A stretch of 64,000 nucleotides of DNA from 58-81 sp012729145 (GTDB lineage Bacteria; Synergistota; Synergistia; Synergistales; Thermovirgaceae), in NCBI GenBank assembly GCA_040770625.1, contig JAXGIW010000007.1, positions 1 through 64,000 of the forward strand, written 5' to 3'. The notes below the pieces were generated by a model that made no database searches, had not been told where the DNA came from, and saw only the letters and a program-made list of their open reading frames with translations. Position numbers and translations under genes: made by a program. Shown here one piece after another: positions 48,159 to 56,753 of the stretch. The first letter of the stretch is position 1. The number at the start of each line of letters is the position of its first letter.

Positions 48159-49244
48159 CTACCTGTGGTAATCAGCAACAGGGTGGATCGACCTCGCCCG
48201 GTTGAGCGCGGCCAGAATATTCTCCCTGAACTCCTCCAGTGAAGGCATTCCGGGAAGAAGATCCTTTGTCGAGACTATCACGCCGAGGCCAACCCTCAGC
48301 ACCTTGTCTCCCTGTACCTCCTGGACGGTAACATCGTAGGGCGAAGTCTCCATCTGGAGGTGCCGGTCCAGCGACCGGGCAACTTTCTCCAGCAGTTCGG
48401 AGGGACCTTCGACGGCCGGTGCCTGCCAAACGGGCCTTCCGTCTATGTTAAGGAATATGGTCCCGTTCCTTTCGTCCGTCCCGGACCTGAGCAGCCGAAG
48501 TGCCCTCTTTCTCTCCAGGGGCCAGCCCCTCTCCCTGATAATGCCCACAAGACTCAGGACCCTTTCGCGGGTCTTGGGGTGACCAGCGTATATTCCCGGG
48601 TCGACATATGGCCTCTTCATCTCCTCCTCCTGGAGCCTCTCCATGACGGTTACCGCCCCCGACGGTTCATACCCCGACTGGAAGATAATATCCAGGCCAC
48701 TCGTATCGGCCTCCCTTTCAAGGTCCTTGCTGTAGGAGTTCATTATGGCTACCTGGGCGAGGTTTGCAAGGATCGGCGCTGCTCCGGCCCCTCCGGTGGC
48801 TATTATCACCGCAAGGGCCCCAATGGTAAGCCGCTGGTTCCTTGACGACTGGATCAGCCCGTGTTTCCTGTCGGTATGGACCAGCTCATGGGCCAGGATC
48901 GAAGCGAGTTCATCGTCGCTGCGGCAGAAATCGAGCATCCCCGTTGTGAGGTAGATCCTCCCGCCGGGGAGCGCAAAGGCATTGGGCATCTCTTCCTCCA
49001 CGATCCTGACCTCGAAGGGGAGGTCTCTCTCCGTGAAGGGGGTGAGTCTCGAAAGTACCATGGAGACCCTTGCCACCCGGACCGGGTCGGTCACACGGTC
49101 CCAGTGCTTCTCAACCTGTTCGGAGACCTTGTCTCCCAGTTTTAACTCTTTCTCCAGTTCATCCGTACCGGCTTCGCAATGGAATGGGGAAGCCAGGATG
49201 AAAAAGGAGAGGACGAGGACAACTACGGCGGTCCTTGTTCGCAT
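48159..49244 (-). CDS. Periplasmic M48-family metalloprotease
   Basis: The 361 residues begin with a signal peptide (about 1-24), followed by an M48 peptidase domain with HELVHTDRKHG (zinc His119 and His123, Glu120) and the third ligand in EREADTSGLD. This resembles BepA/LoiP-like quality-control proteases, although TPR repeats of BepA are not seen. A C-terminal region of about 100 residues is unassigned. It lies upstream of dnaX by 37 bases. Confidence 0.87.
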   Translation of the reverse strand: MRTRTAVVVLVLSFFILASPFHCEAGTDELEKELKLGDKVSEQVEKHWDRVTDPVRVARVSMVLSRLTPFTERDLPFEVRIVEEEMPNAFALPGGRIYLTTGMLDFCRSDDELASILAHELVHTDRKHGLIQSSRNQRLTIGALAVIIATGGAGAAPILANLAQVAIMNSYSKDLEREADTSGLDIIFQSGYEPSGAVTVMERLQEEEMKRPYVDPGIYAGHPKTRERVLSLVGIIRERGWPLERKRALRLLRSGTDERNGTIFLNIDGRPVWQAPAVEGPSELLEKVARSLDRHLQMETSPYDVTVQEVQGDKVLRVGLGVIVSTKDLLPGMPSLEEFRENILAALNRARSIHPVADYHR

Positions 49245-49372
49245 AGGCTATCCTTCCGGGACCGATGATGGGATCCTGTACCTGATATTCTATGGCAAAG
49301 ACCCGTTCACGGGAATGTCCCCCAAGAAGTCGGGGCGAATGGCCGCCGGTCGCCCGCTGGGATTTCGGGGTG

Positions 49373-49861
49373 TCAGTGATCCCTGAGGGAGTTCAGCAAC
49401 CCCATGGTCATCTCACGGATGACCCCGGCAATCTCCCGGTAACTGGCCAGGCTGCCTCCAAAGGGGTCTGGAACTTCGAGTATGTCCCCCTCGTAGAACG
49501 GACGGGAGGCCTCGCCAAGTAGACAGACCGCCCCCCGCCGTCGGGGGAACAGGTTCCTAAGGCAGTTCACATGATCTCTCGTCATTCCCAGGAACAGGGA
49601 ATCTTCCGGTGGTTCCCATGAACCGGCAGGCTTCGAGCGGTGCCGGGAGATATCAATTCCATTCTCGGACATTACCCTTACCGCAAGTCCATTGGCGGGA
49701 AGACCATCTATGGCCATGGTCCCCGACGATGAGGCGCCCCAAATACCGTCCAGGCCATGGATCTTGAGGAAATGGTTCATGAACCCCTCCGCCATTGGAC
49801 TCCTGCAGGTATTGCCCGAGCAAACGAACATCATCACCTTGAGGGGATCCTTGTTAACCAT
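49373..49861 (-). CDS. Low-molecular-weight protein-tyrosine/arginine phosphatase
   Basis: A 162-residue phosphatase with the catalytic loop VCSGNTCRSPMAEGF (Cys14, Arg20) and the general-acid Asp in DPFGGS. Relatives include tyrosine phosphatases for envelope polysaccharide kinases (Wzb) and the arginine phosphatase YwlE; the sequence alone does not separate them. It starts four bases after the sugar kinase. Confidence 0.88.
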   Translation of the reverse strand: MVNKDPLKVMMFVCSGNTCRSPMAEGFMNHFLKIHGLDGIWGASSSGTMAIDGLPANGLAVRVMSENGIDISRHRSKPAGSWEPPEDSLFLGMTRDHVNCLRNLFPRRRGAVCLLGEASRPFYEGDILEVPDPFGGSLASYREIAGVIREMTMGLLNSLRDH

Positions 49862-49865
49862 GTGA

Positions 49866-50798
49866 TCAGTCCAGTTTTTCGATGTTCACCTTTGAGGCGA
49901 GCCTGTCTATCTCTGACCTGTCCCGGAAGCCCTTCTCCACATGGAGCGAGTCCTCCCAGGCGCAGGCCGTTGAGAACCGGATGGTCTCCTCGGCATCCAT
50001 CCTCTCCTCCCTGGCGATCATGAAACCGGCAACCAGGGCGTCGTCGGCGGCGAAGAGTGAGACCAGGCCCTTACGTTCGTACTCCGCCAGATAGATACCC
50101 TGGGGGGAGAAAAAGACCGCTCCGTAAGTCCTGTAGGAGACAACTGCCCACTCTACCCCGTAATCATGTACCCTGGAGACCACCTCTATGAGGTTGTCCA
50201 GGGAAGTAAGGGACACCCCTGCGACCCTGGCCATGAAACGGTGGTCTATCCTGGCAAAGGCGGGACCTCCCTCAATGGCTGCCATCAACGGCGGCCCCGC
50301 CGCGTCCAGCAGGGTCGGGACCCCCTTTGACTTTGCCCTGTCGACCAGGTCGCGGTAGATATCCTGGGGGACCCCCGGCGGCAGGGAGCCTCCGATCATG
50401 ACGAACCTTGCCCTGCCTAGCATCCTTTCGTAGTTGGAGAGGAATCTCCCCAGGGCTTCCTCTGGTATGTAGGGTCCGCTTTCGGCTATTCCCGTCTCGA
50501 GGTGGCCGACCTCGTCCACAATGTACACGTTGGAACGGGTCTCGCCGGGGACGTGGATGAAGTTGGTGGTTATGCGCAGCCTCCTCAGGGCATCCCGGAT
50601 GTACTCACCGTTGAACCCTGCAAGGAAACCCATAGCTACAGAGGGATACCCCACCTGGGAGAGCATGTACGAAACGTTTATTCCTTTCCCCCCGGGCGAC
50701 CTGTCAACGTGGCTCGTCCGGAACCATTTCCCCGGTCTGAACTCCGGGACAAGGAACTCCTCGTCCACGGCAGGATTAAGAGTTACTGTTACTATCAT
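49866..50798 (-). CDS. Divergent PfkB-family sugar kinase (1-phosphofructokinase-like)
   Basis: From the ATG at 50798 (GGGGAGG upstream) the protein has 310 residues and begins MIVTVTLNPAVD, the start motif of FruK and tagatose-6-phosphate kinases. GGKGINVSYML follows. The normal motif 2 (GAGD plus xxVAGF) is changed to AADD (250-253, catalytic Asp253 kept), and KPN is replaced by RID near residue 185. No PTS fructose gene is near. It may be a kinase with different substrate or activity. Confidence 0.8.
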   Translation of the reverse strand: MIVTVTLNPAVDEEFLVPEFRPGKWFRTSHVDRSPGGKGINVSYMLSQVGYPSVAMGFLAGFNGEYIRDALRRLRITTNFIHVPGETRSNVYIVDEVGHLETGIAESGPYIPEEALGRFLSNYERMLGRARFVMIGGSLPPGVPQDIYRDLVDRAKSKGVPTLLDAAGPPLMAAIEGGPAFARIDHRFMARVAGVSLTSLDNLIEVVSRVHDYGVEWAVVSYRTYGAVFFSPQGIYLAEYERKGLVSLFAADDALVAGFMIAREERMDAEETIRFSTACAWEDSLHVEKGFRDRSEIDRLASKVNIEKLD

Positions 50799-50857
50799 GG
50801 ACCGCACCTCCCCTGAGTATCAGACAAACATGACGACGCGCACCGGGGCGGCCCCGA

Positions 50858-52045
50858 TCACGATAGGAATTTCGCAGCCTCTTCCAGGGATCCTGCCTGT
50901 TGCTTCCGTTTGATGCTCCCCTTTCTGAACTCGACCAAGGATGGAAGCTCTGTGATCCCGAGCTTCTCGACCACCCTCCGGTTCTTGTAGCCGTCAAGAA
51001 GGACCACCTTTGACGACCTCCCGGAAGAGTATTTCTCTATCTCCGATGCCAGCCTTGCCTGGGGTTCGTCGATGCTTGAGAAGATGAAGACCGTGACCTG
51101 TTCGGGCTCCATGAGAAGGCTCTGGATATGTAGCTGCTCCGATATATAGGCAGATGCAGCCATGGCTGCCGTGGCTCCATCACCGGCAGCGGTAATTACC
51201 TGCCTAAGGTACTTGTCCCTGACGTCACCGGCTGCGAATATGCCCTCTACGTTGGTCTCCATCCTCTCGTTGGTCACGATCCATCCGCTTCCGACGGAAT
51301 CAACAAGCCCCTGCATGAAGGAGATGTTGGGGTCCATACCGGCGAAGACGAAAACGCCCGATACGGGAAGATCGGATGTCTCCCCTGTCCTGACGTTCTT
51401 CAGAACCAGCTTCTCCACCATGTCCTCTCCGGAGATCTCCTCGACGACGGTGTTCCATATGACCTCTATCTTCGGGTTTGACATGGCCCTCTCTATGGCC
51501 AGCCTGTCGGCACGGAAGCTGTCCCTTCTGTGGATTATGGTCACCTTCGAGGCGAACTGCGTCAGGTAGACCCCCTCTTCGACGGCCGTATTGCCCCCGC
51601 CGATGACGGCGATCTCCTGGTCCTCGAAAAAGGCCCCGTCGCAGACCGCACAGTAGCTGACCCCCCTGCCGGTGAACTCCTTCTCTCCCGGAGCCCCCAG
51701 TTTCTTGAAACTTGCCCCGGTGGCAATGATCACGGCCTCGGCCTCGATCTCATCACCATCGGTATGAATGACCTTCCTTCCTCCGACGACAGTAATACCC
51801 TTTACATCGGTCTCACGGAATTCAGCCTTGAAGTGCTCGGCGTGCTTTCGGAACGTATCGGCCAGCTCTGCTCCGCTGGCATGGATCACCCCTGTCCAGT
51901 TCTCTATCTCGTCGGTGACATTTATCTGCCCTCCCGGGATCCCCTTTTCAAGGACAAGAACGTCAAGACCCGATCTCTTCCCGTAGATGGCGGCCGTGAG
52001 CCCTGCCGGCCCTGCTCCGACAATAACCAGTTCCCTCTTTTCCAT
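50858..52045 (-). CDS. trxB: Thioredoxin reductase with degenerate thioredoxin-like C-terminal domain
   Basis: Residues 1-311 are a standard flavin thioredoxin reductase: FAD site VIVGAGPAGLTAAIYG, redox pair CAVC (Cys132, Cys135), NADPH site GGGNTAVEE. Residues 312-395 add a thioredoxin fold, with cis-Pro368 in ITELPSL, but the active-site CGPC position reads IDEP and has no cysteines. It starts at 52045 with AGGAGGGA upstream. The extra domain could dock thioredoxin, mediate dimerisation or be non-catalytic. A palindrome sits in the promoter. Confidence 0.9.
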   Translation of the reverse strand: MEKRELVIVGAGPAGLTAAIYGKRSGLDVLVLEKGIPGGQINVTDEIENWTGVIHASGAELADTFRKHAEHFKAEFRETDVKGITVVGGRKVIHTDGDEIEAEAVIIATGASFKKLGAPGEKEFTGRGVSYCAVCDGAFFEDQEIAVIGGGNTAVEEGVYLTQFASKVTIIHRRDSFRADRLAIERAMSNPKIEVIWNTVVEEISGEDMVEKLVLKNVRTGETSDLPVSGVFVFAGMDPNISFMQGLVDSVGSGWIVTNERMETNVEGIFAAGDVRDKYLRQVITAAGDGATAAMAASAYISEQLHIQSLLMEPEQVTVFIFSSIDEPQARLASEIEKYSSGRSSKVVLLDGYKNRRVVEKLGITELPSLVEFRKGSIKRKQQAGSLEEAAKFLS

Positions 52046-52067
52046 CGATGGATCCCTCCTGGGATTA

Positions 52068-52101
52068 ATGTTTTCTTTGCATGAAAGCAAACATCATTGT
52101 A
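52068..52101 (-). promoter_or_regulatory. trxB promoter with long palindrome
   Basis: Positions 52068-52094 form a near-perfect 27-bp inverted repeat, reading ATGTTT-CTTT-CATG-AAAG-AAACAT in outline with one unpaired base per side. It lies directly downstream of a minus-strand TACAAT -10 box (52096-52101); a weak TTTTGA is 17 bp upstream of that inside the prmC end. An operator that would block trxB transcription is a reasonable reading. Confidence 0.5.
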
Positions 52102-52950
52102 TCAGAACGGAGACCTCTTCAAAACTACCACCCTGGCCGTCCCCTGCAGGTCCCTCACTATCGACACCGGGGTCAGCTCCCCTGTCCGGACGGACTTCAG
52201 CCTCTCCGCCTGTTCATCGCTCCCCGCCTCGAGGATCAGCACACCTCCAGGCACAAGGGCCGACGGGGCCCATCCGGCAAGAGACCTGTAATGGTCAAAG
52301 CCGTCCTCTCCCCCGTCGAGGGCGGAGCGGGGCTCATAACGTTCCACCTCCGGCATCAGGTCGGGGATCTGGGCAGAGGGAATGTACGGGGGATTGCTGA
52401 CTATCATCTCGAACCCCGGGGGCGGAACGGGGATCCTCTCTGGGGAAGGGCAGTGGCAGAGAAGACATCTCCCAAGAAGGTTCTTCTCCCTGAGGTTCTT
52501 CCAGGCCCAGGTTATTGCGACGGGACATTTATCGACGGCAACGCACCTGCTTGCGGGGTTGTCCAGGAGTATCGATGCGGCAATGCACCCGGAACCGGTT
52601 CCCCAGTCCAGGAAGACCCCCCCCTTGAAATGCTTCCGGCTCTCGGCCACCAGAAGCTCAGTCTCGGGACGGGGGACGAGGCACCCCGGTCCTACGCGAA
52701 ATGCTCTGCCCATGAATTCACATACGCCGGTTATATACTGCAGCGGTTCCCTGGCGGCCCTTCTCTCTATGGCCGCCTTCAGTGTCGGGATAAGGTGTTC
52801 CGGGAAGGGTCTATCCGGGTGGGCGAGGAGAAGGATGCGTTCCATGCCGGTAATGGAGCAGATCAGCAGGTCTGCCTCGAACCAGGGCCTGTCGATCCCG
52901 GCCTCATGAAGTTTGTCCGAGGCGAGTTTGCGGACCTCCCGAAGGTTCAA
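52102..52950 (-). CDS. prmC: Release factor glutamine methyltransferase
   Basis: N5-methylates the glutamine of the GGQ motif in release factors. The 282 residues include the REPLQYITGVCEFMGR signature, the SAM-binding DWGTGSGCIAASI and the catalytic NPPY (VSNPPYIPSAQI). The gene lies three bases after prfA, whose product is its substrate. Confidence 0.96.
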   Translation of the reverse strand: MNLREVRKLASDKLHEAGIDRPWFEADLLICSITGMERILLLAHPDRPFPEHLIPTLKAAIERRAAREPLQYITGVCEFMGRAFRVGPGCLVPRPETELLVAESRKHFKGGVFLDWGTGSGCIAASILLDNPASRCVAVDKCPVAITWAWKNLREKNLLGRCLLCHCPSPERIPVPPPGFEMIVSNPPYIPSAQIPDLMPEVERYEPRSALDGGEDGFDHYRSLAGWAPSALVPGGVLILEAGSDEQAERLKSVRTGELTPVSIVRDLQGTARVVVLKRSPF

Positions 52951-52953
52951 GGC

Positions 52954-54027
52954 TCAGCCTTCCAGGGATCTCATCTTCTCCGACTGATCGGCCATGATCA
53001 GGGCGGAGATCATCTCCTGGAGATCCCCCTCGAGCATGCTTTCCAACCTGTATAGTGTCAGTCCGATACGGTGGTCGGTCAACCGGTTCTGGGGGTAGTT
53101 GTAGGTGCGTATCCTCTCCGACCGGTCTCCAGTCCCCACCTGCCCCTTTCGCTCCGCAGCCACCTTCGCCTGCTGCTCCCTTAGCTCCATGTCATACAGC
53201 TTGGCCTTCAGGAAGTTCATGGCCTTGACGCGGTTCTTGATCTGGGATCTCTCATCCTGGCAGGTCACGACAAGGCCCGTGGGGAGGTGGGTTATCCGGA
53301 CGGCGGAATCGGTCATGTTGACATGCTGCCCGCCGGCCCCGCTGGCCCGGTAGGTATCTATCTTGAGGTCCTCCTGCCTGATGTCGATATCCACATCCTC
53401 GGCTTCGGGAAGCACTGCTACCGTCGCGGTGGATGTATGGATCCTTCCGCTTGATTCGGTCACGGGGACCCTCTGGACCCTGTGGACGCCGCTCTCGAAT
53501 TTGAGCTGGCTGTATGCACCCGGGCCGTCGACCTTGAACACTACCTCCTTGTACCCTCCTATACCCGTCTCGTTGCTGTTCATGACCTCCACTTTCCAGC
53601 CATTGTTCTCAGCAAAGAGGGAGTACATGCGGAAGAGGTCCCCCGCAAAGAGAGCCGCCTCATCCCCTCCGGTCCCTGCCCTGATCTCAACGATAACGCT
53701 CTTGTCGTCGTTGGGATCCCTCGGCAGCATGAGGAGCCGCAGTCTGGACTCCAGCTCCTCCAGCTGCGGCTCCAGTTCGTGCATCTCATCCCTGGCCAGG
53801 TCTGAGAGCTCGGGGTCTCCGGAGTGAATGAGACCCCTTGCCTCTTCGAGCCTGGAGAGGGTCTTCCTGTATTCCCTGTAGGTCTCCACCACCCCGACTA
53901 TTTCCGAGTGCTTCTTGCCCAGACGATGCAGCTCTGCCGGGTTCGAAGCCACCGAGGGCTCGGACATCATGCGTTCGATGTCTTCCAGGGACCTTTCAAG
54001 TTCGTCCAGTTTTCCCAATATCTCCAT
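52954..54027 (-). CDS. prfA: Peptide chain release factor 1
   Basis: RF1 recognises UAA and UAG. At 357 residues it has the tripeptide anticodon PVT (188-190, PAT in E. coli) and the catalytic GGQ (Gly232-Gln234) that PrmC methylates. The start follows the DUF1385 gene by two bases. Normal length and domain order. Confidence 0.97.
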   Translation of the reverse strand: MEILGKLDELERSLEDIERMMSEPSVASNPAELHRLGKKHSEIVGVVETYREYRKTLSRLEEARGLIHSGDPELSDLARDEMHELEPQLEELESRLRLLMLPRDPNDDKSVIVEIRAGTGGDEAALFAGDLFRMYSLFAENNGWKVEVMNSNETGIGGYKEVVFKVDGPGAYSQLKFESGVHRVQRVPVTESSGRIHTSTATVAVLPEAEDVDIDIRQEDLKIDTYRASGAGGQHVNMTDSAVRITHLPTGLVVTCQDERSQIKNRVKAMNFLKAKLYDMELREQQAKVAAERKGQVGTGDRSERIRTYNYPQNRLTDHRIGLTLYRLESMLEGDLQEMISALIMADQSEKMRSLEG

Positions 54028-54029
54028 TG

Positions 54030-54980
54030 TCAGTTCTCACCGCCGCATGAGGCACTCTTGGCCCCCTCTTCTTCGAGGGCAAGTTCAAGGGCCGATATGG
54101 CCACCTCGATCTGGTCCAGGTCGGGCTCCCTCGTGGTCAGGTACTGAAGCCAGAGAGCAGGGGCCATAAGCGCTCTTCCGAGAGACCTGTTCCTGGAGCA
54201 CCACCGGATTATCTCGTATGAGATACCTATGACCACGGGCAGGAGCATCAGCCTCGAAACGACCCTCCAGGCCAGGGAGCCGTGCCCTGCAGCTGCAAAT
54301 ACGATCACGCTCACGGCGACCACAACGAGCAGGAAGGACGTCCCGCATCTTGTGTGGATCCGGGAGAAACCGGACACGGATTCCCTGTCCAGCGGCGCCT
54401 CGGACTCCCAGGCGTTGATAGTCTTGTGCTCGGCGCCGTGATAGGCGAAAACACGGGCAATATCCTTCCAGAGGCCGATAACGGCAATATATGCAACGAA
54501 GACACCGGCTCTGGTCAGGCCTTCCAGGATGTGCCCAAAAGACCTGCTCAGGCCCAGGTAGCTGACCCCCAGGTCGGAGATCCAGACTGGCAGAAGGACG
54601 AAGAGCCCTACCACTCCCAGTATCGCAACGGCAAAGGTCACTGCCAGTTCAAGAGGCCCTATCTTCTCTTCCTCGCCCAGTGCGACCTGGGCTGAAAGGG
54701 AGATGGCGCGGAAACCGGTGACAAGCATCTCAGCCATGGTCGCCAGGCCTCTGAAAACGGGAAGATCCCAGGGAAAGGAGGAGTTCCACGGTCTTACCGC
54801 CCACTTCTTGTGCCAGATACCCCCTTCGGGATCCCTGACTGCAAGAGCCCAGCTCCCGGGACCTCTCATGAGGACGCCTTCTATGACAGCCTGGCCGCCT
54901 ACAGGTATCTCCCTTGCCCGAAGAAGAGATGAGTGGACAAGGGAAAGGATCAGAGAAAGAAAGGTGGTGGGTCTCAGCAT
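54030..54980 (-). CDS. yqhQ: DUF1385 (YqhQ-like) membrane protein
   Basis: This 316-residue multi-pass protein carries the family signature GGQAVIEGVLMRGPGSWA near the N-terminus and HKTINAWE with FSRIHTRCGTSFL further on. Four to five membrane segments are predicted. Function is unknown in general; it is very often next to prfA and prmC, as here. The start ATG overlaps the thyX stop by seven bases; any longer version would run inside thyX. Confidence 0.85.
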   Translation of the reverse strand: MLRPTTFLSLILSLVHSSLLRAREIPVGGQAVIEGVLMRGPGSWALAVRDPEGGIWHKKWAVRPWNSSFPWDLPVFRGLATMAEMLVTGFRAISLSAQVALGEEEKIGPLELAVTFAVAILGVVGLFVLLPVWISDLGVSYLGLSRSFGHILEGLTRAGVFVAYIAVIGLWKDIARVFAYHGAEHKTINAWESEAPLDRESVSGFSRIHTRCGTSFLLVVVAVSVIVFAAAGHGSLAWRVVSRLMLLPVVIGISYEIIRWCSRNRSLGRALMAPALWLQYLTTREPDLDQIEVAISALELALEEEGAKSASCGGEN

Positions 54981-55669
54981 CCGGAAAGGACCTCTTCCAT
55001 GTCGGAAAAGGGTTGGCCGCAGGGCCTGCTCTCGAAGCAGCGACCCCTGGTGACGCAATCGGGACCGGCGATGGAGAAGAGCAGAGGCGACCTCTCTCTT
55101 GCAAGGATCAACATCTTCCGGGCCAGATCCTGGATCTCCCACTGGGCCCTCCGGCAGAGACGCATGGTGAAGAAGTGGTGAAGTTCACGGGCATTCATTG
55201 TCACCACAATCTTCGTTGACCATCCGTGGGGAAGGATGTAGCGGGCATCCTCCTTGGGGATCCCCGATCCGATCATCTTCCTGTAGGCTTCGTGCGCCTC
55301 TTCTGCGGTCCTGGAAAAAAGTTCCATGACCTCCGGATCGGAAGATACCGACGAAGGCACGACCATATCAGGTTCCTTCATGTCGACGTAACGCTGGCTC
55401 TGCTGGGAGTAGCTGGCCATCCTGTGCCTTACAAGCTGATGTGAACATACCCTGCTGATCCCGTCTACGGCGAAAGTGAAAGATGCATGCTCAAAGGGGG
55501 AGAGGTGGCCCGAGGTCCTCAGGTGGCCTATGAAACGGGAGATATCCTCCCCCTTCATACCCTCGGCGATATCCCCGGCGGATACATCACTGTAGCAGAG
55601 CCTTGCTGCAGCGGCCACCGTCCTGTCGGGATCGTGAGTACTCGCTATCAGCAGAACACTGATCGACAT
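54974..55669 (-). CDS. thyX: Flavin-dependent thymidylate synthase
   Basis: Makes dTMP using FAD and methylene-THF. The 231-residue protein has the ThyX motif RHRMASYSQQSQR (Arg81, His82, Arg83, Ser86, Ser91, Arg93). The C-terminal 20 residues are slightly long. Use of ThyX rather than ThyA is common in anaerobes. It follows rpmE by 26 bases. Confidence 0.96.
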   Translation of the reverse strand: MSISVLLIASTHDPDRTVAAAARLCYSDVSAGDIAEGMKGEDISRFIGHLRTSGHLSPFEHASFTFAVDGISRVCSHQLVRHRMASYSQQSQRYVDMKEPDMVVPSSVSSDPEVMELFSRTAEEAHEAYRKMIGSGIPKEDARYILPHGWSTKIVVTMNARELHHFFTMRLCRRAQWEIQDLARKMLILARERSPLLFSIAGPDCVTRGRCFESRPCGQPFSDMEEVLSGC

Positions 55670-55695
55670 GGGTTCACCTCTCGGGGACCTGGGGG

Positions 55696-55950
55696 TCAGT
55701 CCTTCTTATCTTCCTGGGCTTCCTGGGACTCCTCGGGTTTTCCGAAGCGGGTACCGGCGTACTTCTTCTGGAACTTCTCAACCCGGCCGGCCTCAGATAC
55801 CCTTGTTCCGCGCTTGCCCGTGTAGACGGGATGGCAGGCTGAACATACGGCAACCTTGATCTCCTCGACGGTGGACCCGGTCTCGAAGGAGTTCCCGCAG
55901 GCGCAGGAAACCTTGCATTTACGGTACTCGGGGTGGATATCCTTTTTCAT
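55696..55950 (-). CDS. rpmE: Ribosomal protein L31 (zinc type)
   Basis: An 84-residue L31 with the zinc cysteines in CACGN and VCSACHPVYTG, marking the C+ (zinc-bound) type. The acidic C-terminal tail EESQEAQEDKKD is longer than usual. It has its own promoter and starts the run rpmE-thyX-yqhQ-prfA-prmC. Confidence 0.96.
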   Translation of the reverse strand: MKKDIHPEYRKCKVSCACGNSFETGSTVEEIKVAVCSACHPVYTGKRGTRVSEAGRVEKFQKKYAGTRFGKPEESQEAQEDKKD

Positions 55951-55997
55951 CTGTTACACCTCCATGGATACTCATTCTTTCCATACCACAAGGGAGA

Positions 55998-56026
55998 AAT
56001 GTAACATACGGGCGGGGAAAAGACAA
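55998..56026 (-). promoter_or_regulatory. rpmE promoter
   Basis: Minus strand: TTGTCT at 56021-56026, a 17-bp spacer and TACATT at 55998-56003, with a TG just before the -10 (extended -10). The ATG of rpmE is about 48 bases downstream. A GC-rich imperfect hairpin overlaps the upstream side and may end the hutP transcript. Confidence 0.55.
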
Positions 56027-56045
56027 GAAGGCCCGCCGCTGCACT

Positions 56046-56612
56046 TCAGATATGCATTACCCCCAAACCGCACCTCTCGTGGTGGGCGACGGCGTGGTAG
56101 GCGGTATCACCAACGACAGCCACGGCGACCCAGTGCCTGTTCCTCACTATGCCTATCTTCACCCCTATGCTGGCCTCCAGCATTCCAACCGAAATGAAAC
56201 CGTTCATGGCCTCGAAGGCCGCATGCATAAGGGCGTGCATCTCGTTGGAGTTCTTCCGTACGATCTCCCCGTTCAGTGCCGCCCCCACTACCGCCCTGGT
56301 GATCTTCTGAGGCAGGTCGCCTGCAAGGCCCCCCACCTCTGTCGCCACGGCCTTCCAGCCGAAATCAGCGATCTGCTCCTTGAGGACCCTCTCCTCCCCG
56401 GATCCCGTCGTCGAAGCGAGGATCAGGGCAGATCTGCCTATCTGGCTGTCGTCTGAAAGGGTTATTACCACGGACAGTTCCATTGCTTTCTGCCCGGGGG
56501 CCTTGTCCGCCTCCGGATGATCTCCCGGAGTATCCGAAGGGATCCTCTCCCTCGGGCTTGCCTGTTCCGGTCCGGTATCCTTCTCTGTACCCAGTAGCTC
56601 TCGCAATCTCAT
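56046..56612 (-). CDS. hutP: HutP-family histidine-responsive RNA-binding antiterminator
   Basis: HutP of Bacillus binds histidine and Mg2+ and then hut leader RNA, blocking a terminator. This protein is 188 residues: a 45-residue polar extension, then a full HutP core. The metal-binding histidines align (His126 and His130 in MHALMHAAFEAM, His177/178 near the end) and the tail CGLGVMHI matches the family's C-terminus. No hut genes occur in the window. The start has GGGAGGA upstream, and three DNA dyads lie between it and the IS element. Confidence 0.85.
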   Translation of the reverse strand: MRLRELLGTEKDTGPEQASPRERIPSDTPGDHPEADKAPGQKAMELSVVITLSDDSQIGRSALILASTTGSGEERVLKEQIADFGWKAVATEVGGLAGDLPQKITRAVVGAALNGEIVRKNSNEMHALMHAAFEAMNGFISVGMLEASIGVKIGIVRNRHWVAVAVVGDTAYHAVAHHERCGLGVMHI

Positions 56613-56659
56613 AGATTTTGTTCCTCCCGGATCACATTGATGGCCTGTGAAAAGCCGCC

Positions 56660-56723
56660 GGATCCCTCAAGGGACCCTGTATTAGAGTATATACTAATCG
56701 GGACCCCAGAAGTGATGCACTTC
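56660..56723 (-). promoter_or_regulatory. Three dyads in the hutP upstream region
   Basis: GAAGTG-ATG-CACTTC (56709-56723) is a perfect dyad. AGTATATACT (56686-56695) is a perfect 10-bp palindrome inside a TTAG...CTAA frame. GGATCCCT-CA-AGGGACCC (56660-56677) pairs with one G-U. They occupy the whole space between the IS end and the hutP ribosome site and might be operator or leader structures. A clear -35/-10 pair is not obvious. Confidence 0.45.
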
Positions 56724-56753
56724 ATCATGGGAACAGGTCGGTACAGGAACCCT

